This document shows, one piece after another, positions 47,247 through 57,059 of a DNA stretch of 64,000 nucleotides. The first letter of the stretch is position 1; every line of letters begins with the position of its first letter. The notes beneath the pieces are model-generated. The model did not search any database, had not been told where the DNA came from, and saw only the letters and a program-made list of their open reading frames with translations. The position numbers were made by a program, and so were the translations under genes. The stretch comes from Plenodomus lindquistii (Eukaryota; Ascomycota; Dothideomycetes; Pleosporales; Leptosphaeriaceae), in contig JANUWI010000001.1 in the NCBI GenBank assembly GCA_025504975.1, forward strand, positions 558,001-622,000, read 5' to 3'.

Positions 47247-48871
47247 TCAGGCTCTTGCCCGCTTAGAGCTGACAGACGCCACATCCATGTCCTCCCACTC
47301 ATCCTCGTCATCCTCTACGACTGTCCTCTTTCGCTTGCTCTTACTCTGCGCTCTATTTGAGGAAGGGCCCTGGTCTGTCGCCCATTGCAGTCTTCTCTCG
47401 ATACCCTCCAGGCGCTCCTCAAACTCTTCTTGCTGGCTGTCTACTGCAGACTCGATCTTATCAACCTTTTCTGTCACCTCCATCTGATCCAAAGCGTCTG
47501 CATTCTGGCTGTAAATGCGATGCTTGAGCGCCAACCGCCAGAAGTAGTATTTTCTGTCATTTTCGTTACTTGACTTAGCTTTGCGCGTGATGCGAGCCCG
47601 ATTGCGGTGGTTTGGAGGAATCGTGGAGAGGAGGTGTAATTCGACCATTCTGTAGAACTGGCGGGAGACGATCTTGGCTTGGAGACGAAGCTCTTCTAGA
47701 TCAGTGCCGTTGCCTAGGATCTGATCCCGCGGTATAGGAGCGTCTTTTCGCAGTGCCTCTGGCGGGAGAGTTGGCGCGACCGAGAGCGATTGGAATGCTG
47801 GTAGTGTGCGGAGGTATGTAATGTCGCTGTAGTCACGCATGGCATCAAACGCCTCACTTGGATCCTCAACAGGGATCTCGTAGATGAAGGGCTTGGCCAG
47901 GAGATCTTGGAATATGGTCTCGTATAGTCTGCTGCCCAGAGATTGTCCTTGGTACGGTGGGAGAATCAAGAATTGTGATATTCGCTCTCGCGATGGCGTC
48001 TCTAGGTAATTGATCTTCTCGTTAAAGAGGAAGGTTGTGGGATCTTGCGTGAGGCGGGGAGGCGTGTATTTCTTGTCGCCATTCGAAGTCTCTGGCGGCG
48101 GAGAGGGCAGTTGCTTGGTGGCGCGCATGATTTCAAAGGTAGGGAAGATCCAGGATCGGTACGATGTCGAGAAGCCAGCAAGAGTGTAAGGAGAATGAGG
48201 AGAGTCCTTGAGTGGCGTGACGTCGTAAAGCAGGTATAGGGACCAGCGATCGAATGTCTCTTGGTCGTCTAGGCCCTGGGTGGTCGCGCCCTCGATGAAC
48301 AAGAGCACGAGAATCTTCATGTTGTTCCATATTTGTCTCGCGGCGTCATCTGCCATGGACGCTTTCCATATCTCATACTGCTTGTCGTGTAGCGCGAAGC
48401 TTTTCAGACACTCGCCTGGCGGCTTCCAGTCTTTGGAACTCGGCTCGATCGCATCGTTGGTGGCTTCTGGTAGATATTCGCGGAACAGCTCTGGTGAGAG
48501 GTCGACTTGGGTGAGCTCCGAAGAGATCTTCTTGAGATCTAGCTGCGCGTCGAACTGGATCTTCAGTTTGGGCTTGAGGTCGTTCGCGCGAAAGTCGAGT
48601 TCGATGCGCGGATTTTTGTATCCAGCGATGGTTTCTTGTTCGTCGATGACAGCGTATGTGCAGGCCGGGTTGAAAGAGTCGAGGACACGCTCTGGCTCAC
48701 CGTCGCTGTCTACGGAGCGGTACAAGTTGAGAAAGAAGCACTCGTTTGAGTTTGACACCCCTACATGGAGATTAGCAGGTTGCGTCTGGACGGGCGCATC
48801 GCAAACAATGTCGCAGTGAGAAAAAAGCGCGTGTCCTGGTAAACCCTACATTCTTCCAAGTCAAATTCCAT
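47247..48871 (-). CDS. HAT1: Histone acetyltransferase type B catalytic subunit
   Basis: Two minus-strand exons, 48871-48850 and 48760-47247, encode 511 residues. Hat1 acetylates new histone H4 at Lys5 and Lys12 before deposition. The first coding exon is only 22 bases; it joins through the donor GTAGGG at 48849 to give MEFDLEEWVSNSNECFFLNL, which matches the family N-terminus. A second GT six bases on would break the frame. Family landmarks are FSTSYRSWIFPTFEIMRA, FLILPPYQGQSLGSRLYE (acetyl-CoA loop) and the helical C-terminal part with ARITRKAK. The tail after about 440 is a coiled coil with a basic, NLS-like KSKRKR and an acidic stretch, longer than in yeast. Divergent from the ZIP9-like gene. 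Confidence 0.94.
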
Positions 48872-49300
48872 GACTGTTTTGTTGGTCGTCAGATGCGAGT
48901 GCAGTGTGTATATATGGTGTACTTCTGCAGTCTAGTGGGTGCATGTAGTGACGGCGCAACTGAGGTGGACGTGAAGGAGCGGCTACGCGACGGGACGCGT
49001 TTAGAGTTAGCAGTAGCTCAGCCCTAAATTATTGCCCCTGCAGGCGGTCCAAGACGCTCCAGCGAAAGTTGCGGACTCCCGACTGAACTGCCACGGCAAC
49101 ACCCCCATCCACACCCTCCTCCACCACCACCACCACCACCACCACCACTACCCGCTCTTCCCCCCCTCTGTCTCTCGCCCACTCGCCGTCTGCGGCATGG
49201 ACTGCATAGATTAACGACACTGTCCCGCTTCGCTCTTTTTTTCTTTTGGCAACCCTGGCGCATCTTTTGTATTTGCTACGCTGCTCGTAGACTGCCCATC
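48872..49300. promoter_or_regulatory. Divergent promoter of HAT1 and ZIP9-like genes
   Basis: 429 bases shared by two genes. A CCA repeat lies on the ZIP side. No TATA box was found near either start. Confidence 0.6.
49121..49149 (+). repeat. CCA trinucleotide microsatellite
   Basis: About nine CCA/ACC units, roughly 150-180 bases before the ZIP9-like start codon. Confidence 0.85.
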
Positions 49301-50783
49301 ATGTGGGACGGATTCTTCATGCTGCTCGCCCTGAGCGCCATCATGGCCGTTGCGTGCGTCTTCAAAGTTCCCGCCTAGGTGTGCCTGGCATGTGACCAGT
49401 AATTGACTGACTGGCCGCGACAGGTCCTTTTTGGCCGGCATTCTCCCGCTCTCCTTTAACCTCTCCCAACGCCAGTTGCGCATCATCACGCTCCTCGGCA
49501 CCGGCGTGCTGGTGGGCACCTCGCTCATTGTCATCATACCAGAGGGCATTGAGACCATGTATAGCGCCGGCAGCCAAAGTCGCCTCCACAGCACGCGCAG
49601 CACACAGCCCATTGTCCCATCCGTATCGAGCCTGCAGAGTGGCGTGAAGCCACCCGCCAGGTTCCCGACATGGAAGAGGACGGACCCTGTCGACATTGAT
49701 TCGCTGGTGCACGGGGCTACCAAGGCCTCTGGCGGCGACACGCCCACCGACAAGGAGTTTGTTGATATCCAGCTGAAGAAGACCAAGGAGAGCAAGGAGA
49801 AGGAGAAAGAAAAGGACAATCTCGAGGATGAGCATCCGCAAAAGGGCGGCGACGACGATTCTACCGAGGGCCACAAGGAAGGACACACGCGTGTGCACGC
49901 CCCTGAGGATGACGAGGCCAAGAACGGACACGCTGTCGACGCACATGATGATGGGCACAGCCCACACGCCTATATCGGTGTAGCCTTAATCCTGGGATAC
50001 ATACTCATGTTTCTCGTCGATCATCTACCGGAAGCCATGTCTTCTGCGAAGCCAAAGTACCAGGCCATGCACATCTCCCTTTCCAATCTAGCGAGGGGCC
50101 CTCACAACAACTCGCATCTGAGTCTCAATGGCATGGGTATGGACAGTGCAGCGGTCACGCCATTGCAGACCCCAGGCCTGCCTCCTTCGTCGTCCAAAAA
50201 GACACCGGCTGCAACCATTGGTCTTATTGTGCATGCCTGCGCAGATGGCATCGCGTTGGGGGCATCTTCGACTGCCCCATCCACATCGTTATCCATGGTC
50301 ATCTTCTTTGCTATCATGCTCCACAAAGCGCCTGCAGCCTTCGGGCTTACATCTGTCCTCCTCAAGCAGGGCTTGTCGAAACGAAGGGCGCGCACGCACC
50401 TTGCCCTTTTTAGCCTGTCGGCACCAGCCGGCGCCCTAGCAACTTGGGCCATCGTACACATGTTTGGACGCAATAGACTAGGCGGAGACGATGGTCTGAC
50501 ATGGACGACCGGTTGGGTTTTGTGTTTCTCTGGAGGAACTTTCTTGTAAGTCGGCCTACCTCAGTGACACAACGGTATGATGAATATTGACTCTTCCAGA
50601 TACGTTGCTATGCACTCTATGGCTGAGGCGACAACGCCTCTAGGCCACGAGGACCCCACTGCGAATGGATACATGGATGCATACCCCGGCAGTAACGGCC
50701 TCTCCAAGTCGGACATTGGAATTGTCATGGTTGGAATGCTTCTACCTCTGATCACGCAGATTGGGCACGCGCATGCTCACTAA
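49301..50783 (+). CDS. Zinc transporter, ZIP9/SLC39A9-like
   Basis: Three exons, 49301-49353, 49424-50545 and 50600-50783, give 452 residues. Exon 1 encodes the start of the first membrane helix (MWDGFFMLLALSAIMAVA); exon 2 continues SFLAGILPLSFNLSQRQLR. Metal-binding helices carry IVHACADGIALGASS (His and Asp) and IMLHKAPAAFGLTSVL (His), the ZIP core. The last helices hold YVAMHSMAEA and GIVMVGMLLPLITQIGH. A long hydrophilic loop (about residues 80-200) is rich in Lys, Asp, Glu and His, with likely zinc-sensing histidines; it is longer than in animal ZIP9. Family members are found in Golgi or other endomembranes and bring zinc into the cytosol. The C-terminal HAHAH may also bind zinc. Confidence 0.92.
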
Positions 50784-50961
50784 GCTCCTATACCGCAGTG
50801 TATGGCGTCCAATGCGCCATTGATCAAAACTCATATGAACCAACCTCAAGGGTTGTCATTTGGATACTTTACTTCTTGAATGATACCAGACCTTGTTTAT
50901 GTAAGGCAACGAAGATATATTTCACAACAAATCCACAAGTTCCGACCCTTAAACCGAAGTG

Positions 50962-52197
50962 TTACTCTTCAAGTTTTAGGCGATCCAGTTCCCTCGAGAT
51001 GACCGCCTTAGTTCCCTCATCTGCCCAGCACATGTCCACCCCGTTCCTCGCCAATCGCACCATATCCATCTTTCCCAGCCCGCAGTATGTGTAGATCTTC
51101 TGCATATTCCCATCAATCCACACGTTATGCATATACGTCGGGTCATCACTATTGATACACAACTTGACTCCCTCCTTGATCAATCTATTGATCTTCGAAA
51201 ACAAGACTTCCGTGTCTTGCCGCCGATGATATGCATGCGGACACAGAGTTAGCCCAATCCCCCTCTCCTTCAGTGCGGGTACCAGATCCTCTTCGTCCAG
51301 TACATTCAGCCCATGATCAATTCTTTCCGTGCCCCTACCACCACACACCTCGAAAATTGCTTCACGCACATGTGCCGCCGCGTCCTTCTGGTCGACATCA
51401 CAGTGCATAGTGACATGCAGCCCGTCTGCCCTCGCCATCTCAAACCCCCGCTCAAACAACATCGGCGGTTTGTTAAACTCATTCGCCGCCAACCCAACAG
51501 CATGAAATAACCCCTTGCCACTCTCATCACGTAATCTCGCCCACGGTCTCGCAGCACGATACGCAGCCAGCCCTTCCTCCACGGGCCGATCTCTCGAGAA
51601 GCAAAATATCCACTGGCTCTTCACACCATACACGCTCTCGGCATCCCGTTGCGCGCGCAAATATCCCTCGAGGATTGTAGACACGGAGATACCACGCTCA
51701 GTGTGCGCTTGCGTGTCGAAGAACGGTTCGACATATCGAACATTCATCTCTGCACAGCGTGCAAAGTACGCCATGGAGAGGTCGTAAAAGTCATTGGATG
51801 TGATGAGGACTTGGCAGCCGGCGAAGTAAGCTTCGAGGAACGTTGGGCGGCCGTCGTCGCCGTGGAGATCGCGTCGATGGTTGTATGTCACTGCGTCTGG
51901 GGGAAGAGCGAGGTGTCAGCTGGCTGGCTCAGCGGGTGGCGCGCTGGCTTCTGAAGAGAATTGAATAACCTACTGCTGGTGGTCAGTACTACTTTGATTC
52001 AAAGACTTTTTCCCCCCCTCGGATTCGGGGGTTTACCATGAATCTAGCAGCTCCTCGTACGTCGAGTAGGGAAGCTTGATACCATTTTTTTGCGCTAGTT
52101 TCCAGCGTAGCGCGGGTGTGAGCGTGCCTTCGATATGTATATGCAATTCTACTTTTGGAAGATTTTTGATAAACGAGGAGATCTCTAGGCCATTCAT
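50962..52197 (-). CDS. AAH1: Adenine deaminase, interrupted by a probable stwintron
   Basis: Minus-strand exons 52197-52038 and 51896-50962 give 364 residues. The enzyme turns adenine into hypoxanthine for purine salvage. Metal and catalytic motifs of the adenosine/adenine deaminase family are all present: ELHIHIEGTL, MHCDVDQKDAAAH, ERIDHGLNV and LCINSDDPTYMHNV. A simple GT-AG removal of the intervening 141 bases does not keep frame. It works if an internal intron (52036-51973, GTAAAC to GCAG) is removed first; this joins the G at 52037 to TAGGTT and creates the donor of a second intron ending CCCCCAG at 51897. The codon formed is TAC, giving DSYAVTYNHRRD, which fits relatives. Fungal-type adenine deaminases have this size. 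The coding strand is G-richer at the 3' end. Confidence 0.9.
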
Positions 52198-52883
52198 AGC
52201 GTTCGTTGTTGGGAGGGTAGCAGGTAACGAATTGCTCTTTCTTCGTCTTCAGTCTTGAACACAGGTGAGACTTTGATGAACTCTCTGCTCCTAAGCTTGA
52301 TCCCAAGCTCGGTTCCTCATAAGCAACAGTCTATTTCGTATTCACTAGTAGATCAGTAGTCTGTACTCGGAGTCTTCCGACGCAAAAAAACCTATCAAAA
52401 GTTGATAATTCCAATCGCTACTTCACCATGTAACAGTATGTACCTAGCTGGTGTGATGTCGTCCACGCGCACACGAGTCATTCACCCCTCCCCAACCGCC
52501 CAAACACCAATAAGCCGATCAACGTCCCGCAGACCGACCCACAGATAGGGAAACCCTCCCCATTCGATAACACGCCAGCGAATGACCACCCCCCAAACCG
52601 CAGTTTCTTTACTTCGCATGTTGCTGCTTGGCATCTACATATCCCACTTTTCCACGCTTCGGGTGTCCCGAGTGGGGACGTGAATCTATCTCTTGGCGCG
52701 TGTGAGTCGGGCTGCACCAAGCTGTTCTTGGGGACTGATAAGCCATGCCACATGAGAAGCTTGTGTCACGCTCGGCGAGGGTGGTGGCGCCGAAGTTTAT
52801 ATACGTGTGTGTGTGCGCGCTGTGAGGGTGGGAGTCGCGGGCCTTTTTCGTGCTTCGACATACCGGTACCCCAGGCGAACAGT
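52198..52883. promoter_or_regulatory. Divergent promoter of adenine deaminase and MFS permease genes
   Basis: 686 bases shared by both genes. Several GATA cores occur (for example near 52548, 52568 and 52737), which would suit nitrogen regulation by GATA factors, but such short motifs are expected by chance. A TATA-like element lies 80 bases before the MFS start. Confidence 0.5.
52796..52804 (+). promoter_or_regulatory. TATA-like box of the MFS permease gene
   Basis: TTTATATAC about 80 bases before the ATG at 52884, a plausible core promoter position. Confidence 0.45.
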
Positions 52884-54503
52884 ATGGACACGACGAAGCA
52901 ACAGGATGTTACGGCGACGCCGGTACCGCTAAATGACAACGCTGGGTTTGAAGATGTCGATGAGAACGAAAAGGCGCTTGCGAAGAGGGTGTTGCGGAAG
53001 ATTGATTGGAGATTGATTCCACTCATGTTCATAACGTACAATCTCAACTTTATGGATAAGACGATTCTCTCCTCTGCATCCGTCTTTGGACTGCGCGAAG
53101 ACACTGTAGGAACAATTCTTAATCCAAAACTCCCTCCCGTCGCATCACCAAGCTAATCCAAACCGCCACAGCATCTCAAAGGCCAACAATACTCCTGGGT
53201 CTCCTCCGTCTTCTACTTCGGCTACTTCTTCTGGGAATACCCAACCACATACCTCATCCCCCGCCTCCCCGTCGGCAAATACCTTGCGGCCAACACATTG
53301 CTCTGGGGTCTCGTGGTCGCATTAACCGCAATATGTAGCAACTATGGCGGCCTCATCACCGTCCGTTTCTTCCTCGGTGTCGCAGAAGCAACAATCACCC
53401 CAGCCTTCATGTTCATCACCAGTACCTGGTATACGCGCGACGAGATCCCTACGCGCACCGGGTACTGGTTTGCTGGAAACTCTGTCGGCGGCCTTGTTGC
53501 ATCCTTCCTCGCGTTTGGGATTGGGCATATCGAGGAAGGGTTGAAGCCGTGGAAATGGATGTATATTATCCTCGGGGCACTGACGTTTCTATGGGCGATT
53601 CCCATCTTGTTGTTCCTGCCTGACAGCATAGCCAGCGCCAGGTTTCTATCAGAAGAAGAGCGCAAGTATGCTAATGACCGTGTCGTCATTGCCGGGACGG
53701 GCCAGACTGCAAATGCGGGCTGGAAACTCGATCAAGCACTCGAATGCCTCGTGGACCCCAAGACATGGCTCATCTTCAGCATGTCGTTGCTTACTCAGAT
53801 TCCCAACGGCGGGACCCAGAACTTCGGCAACTTGGTCATCAAGTCCTTTGGTTTCACCTCGCTACAGTCTACGCTCCTCGTTATACCCGCTAGTGTCATT
53901 GCTGCGGGTACTATTGCAGGAACAGGATACATTGCCGGGCGCTGGCGGTCTTTGAACTGCATACTCATCATCTGCGTCGTCACGCCCGCTATTGTGGGAA
54001 GTTCCCTCATCTATGTGCGTCCGCGTACATCATCTGGTGTACAGCTTTTTGGGTACTTTTTGCTCTCCACAGGCCCTGGCGCGATCCCGCTTCTCATGTC
54101 GCTCGTTGGATCGAACTACAAGGGTGTGACGAAGAAGATGACAATGACAGCGCTGCTGTTCATTGCATACTGTGCGGGCAACATCGCTGGTCCGCAGTTC
54201 TTCCGGGCAAAGGATGCGCCGCACTACAATATGGCGTTTCGCGCTATTCTCGTGTGTTACAGTCTGGTCGTCGGTCTGGCGGTTGTATTGAGATTTTATT
54301 TGCAGATGATGAATAGGAAGAGGGAGAGCGAAGAAGGTGTCAAGGGAAGCGCAAGCGCTGGAGGTGTTGTGGCGGGTGGGAAGCTGGGAGAGGACGGCGA
54401 GCAAGCGGATGGAAACGTCGGAGTTAGGAGGGTAGAGCTGAGACAAGAGGACTACGATGATGTCACGGACTGGAAGACATTTGGATTCAGGTATCGCCTA
54501 TAG
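52884..54503 (+). CDS. MFS permease, anion:cation symporter family (allantoate/nicotinate permease-like)
   Basis: Two exons, 52884-53105 and 53172-54503, encode 517 residues with about twelve membrane helices. The start region KIDWRLIPLMFITYNLNFMDKTILSSAS and the motif YSWVSSVFYFGYFFWEYPT are hallmarks of the Dal5/Tna1 group, which takes up allantoate, nicotinate, pantothenate, biotin and similar acids. FFLGVAEATITPAFMFITS and WYTRDEIPTRTGYWFAGNS also fit. The hydrophilic N-terminus (about 50 residues) and the C-terminal tail are cytosolic by prediction. The substrate is not identifiable. Sharing a promoter with adenine deaminase makes a purine or related nitrogen source a reasonable guess, no more. 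Confidence 0.9.
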
Positions 54504-54965
54504 TGTAGCGTACTGCAAGATTTAGACGATTGGAAGCAAAGGGAAGGAAAGGGATGTCACTTTTGAATGCTTGGGTGTGTTTAGAAGATTAGCAACACGT
54601 ACAAGTCACTAGACACGCCACCCGCAAAAGGAACAATGAATGACTTTGCAAGATCCAAGACGGACCAAGGCATGTTTGCTTTGATATTCTCTGCTCGAAC
54701 TAGCTGGAGCAAGTTGTTCGTAATTCGTGAAACTGGACAAATGTCCACCCTGAACTATGCCAGATAAGACTCCGGATCCCACTTTTCCGAATAGACTCGC
54801 TAACTATAACGGACTAAGATGCTGAGGCCGCAGGCTAAATGATTCTATCATGGTAGGTATGGTAGATGTCGATAAACCTGAGACTTCGGACCACAAAACG
54901 CAATGCATGCAATGTCTGGCGCGATTTGATTTGGGGTTGGATCGCGCCTAGGCAGCAGCAGCTAC
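54504..54965. other. Convergent intergenic region, no gene seen
   Basis: About 460 bases between the MFS gene and the facing RRM gene; 3' untranslated sequence only as far as can be seen. Confidence 0.55.
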
Positions 54966-56299
54966 CTAAGCAGTTGTAGTGGCAGCTGGGGCCTCGGCGG
55001 CCTTGTCGGTGGACTCGGTGGCAGCGGCCGCCTCCTTGGGAGCAGCGTCGCCCTCGGCGCCCTCAACGTGGTCGTCCTCCTTGCCGGGGGAGTCGATCGC
55101 GACCTTAACGGCGATCTCACGGCCCTCGATCTCCTTGCCGTTCATCTCGGAGCAAGCCTTCTGCTGGAGCTCCTCGGAACCAAGGGTGACAAAACCGAAA
55201 CCACGGCCCTTGCGGGGTTCACCGCGGGCCTGGAGCTTCTTGACCATGAAACGGGGGATTGGGCGAAGGGCGATCTTGGCCTGGGTAGGAGAGTAGTCCT
55301 TGAAGATCTCGAGAAGCTAGATGTGGTCAGTACGCGGGACACGTGATCAGGACAGGAACGAATCGTACCCTATCCTCCTTCAGGTCGTAAGGAAGATTGG
55401 CGACCATAACCTTGGTCTTGGAGGCGACACCATCCTCAGGAGGACCGCGCTGCTTGCGCTCACGGGGCTCACGTGGCTCACGGGGAGCGGCATCCTTCTT
55501 GTCACCCTTCTTCGACGTAAGCGCTTCGTTCGTAGTTTCGGTAAGGGGAGCAACTTGGCCGGGTACATTTGTAGGGGTAGAGTCGGCAGGAGCCTCGTTG
55601 GAGAGCTCGACCTGTTCGGCACCGTCGGCGCCTTCAGCCTTTGGAAATTGTTAGCGTTCAGGATTTCGCGCCTGCCTGCATGGTTACTTACAGCACGACC
55701 ACCACGTCCAGCACGGCCACCACGACCACGGCCGCGTCCGCGTCCACGGGTAGAGTTACGGCGGCGGTGCTCGGTGTTGTTACCCTCGGCGCCGCTGCCA
55801 GCACCCTCAGCGTGAGCCTCGGGCGTGCGGGCGAGCTGAATGGAGACCTTGCGATCGAGGATGGCCTTGCCGTTGAGCTCAGCGATGGCGCGCTCAGCCT
55901 CAGAGGGTGTCGAGAGCGCGACAAAGGCGTAGCCGACAGGGCGCGAGGTGCGGGGGTTGGTGGGGATGGTTGTGGACTCGCTGTGCAACATGTCAGTTTG
56001 CGTGGTTTGTGGGCGATACGTCATGCAGCCAGGGAGAGGCCACCAAACACGGAACGGAGTGCGGAAGGAGCGACTTACACCAGATAGTCCTTGAAGAAGT
56101 CCTTCAACTCCCCCTCGGTGGTCGCGTACGCGAGGTTTCCAATGTAAAGTCGCCTGCCCTCGGCGGCAGAAGCACGCACAGCCTCGTCCTCGGCTGCGGT
56201 GGGCTGCTGGGCGCCGGTGGACTCCGTGGTGGGAGCCGTGTTGTTGTCGAGGGAGGTGTTGGCCAGCTGGGCGGTGGCACTGTCGATGGGGGCGGACAT
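54966..56299 (-). CDS. Two-RRM RNA-binding protein with central RG-rich linker (SBP1-like)
   Basis: Four minus-strand exons, 56299-56079, 55980-55692, 55638-55369 and 55316-54966, give 376 residues. RRM1 (about residues 48-130) has RNP2 RRLYIGNLAYATTEGEL and RNP1 RPVGYAFVAL. An arginine-glycine segment (RGRGRGRGGRAGRGGRA, about 155-172) follows, then an acidic and charged linker. RRM2 (about 240-335) has KVMVANLPYDL and GRGFGFVTL. The tail is Ala/Glu-rich. The order RRM1-RG-RRM2 is that of yeast Sbp1, a translational repressor and decapping activator in P-bodies, though the linker and tail are longer here. A nucleolar or telomeric RNP of similar build cannot be excluded. Divergent from TAH18. 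Confidence 0.88.
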
Positions 56300-57059
56300 G
56301 GTGTTGAAGTTTGGTGGTTGACGAACACGAGTAATGTGCAGGGAAGGTTGAGGAAACTTGGAGTCCTGGTAGACCGGTGCAGGTGGCCTGGAACAGTTGC
56401 TGTGCTTGGGGGAACCGCCTGGGAGGTGGAACTGGATTGACGAGGGGGGTGGGGGTGGGAAGCTACGAGCCCGGAGAAGGTTGGGGGAGAATTGGGTTGA
56501 TGGGAGTGTTGAGCGTCTCGGTGGTTGACTTGATGGGGAGGAGAGGGAGCGGTCGTCGCTCGGACAGATATTTTGAAGGCACACCGCCTGGGCCCACGCC
56601 CGATGCGGTAATTGAAGCGGCCCCTGTCCAGAGTGCAGGCTCCACTCGCCAGAAGAGGCAGCAGCAGCCCTGCGAGGGGGAAAGAGGGCGCATGGCATGT
56701 GATTGGCCCCTGCTGCATCACTACTCTGAGGAGGTGCGTGGGCCCAGCAGTAGGTATTGCGGGCTGCTCCAGCCTCACGTTGTGCAGACAGTCCAAAGCT
56801 GACTGCCGCGCTCGACGACTCACCCCGGCCCAGATGAGGCGTCGAGCAAGCGAGAGCGCCACACCTCTCCTCCTCGCCCACATGACGACTGACGCAGCAT
56901 CGCCCCACCGGCCGCTAAGAGCCTCAACCACAGCGACCCGCTCGCTTGAGGGCTTGCCGTTGACGTGGCCGCTAGTGGACCGCTTCTTTTCTCGAGCCTT
57001 CCAAGTTCGCCGAGTCGCTGCACAGGCCAGCCTGCACTCGTGCACTTCCTTCCTTCCCC
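56300..57059. promoter_or_regulatory. Divergent promoter of the RRM gene and TAH18
   Basis: 760 bases; the minus-strand side is C/T-rich (pyrimidine-rich leader of the RRM gene). Long open frames on both strands run through here but carry no domain. Confidence 0.55.

Noticed and set aside
51974..51975. A two-nucleotide exon in adenine deaminase
   Set aside because: It also restores frame but gives Cys-Asn instead of the Tyr that fits relatives, and needs an exceptionally small exon. The stwintron model is simpler.
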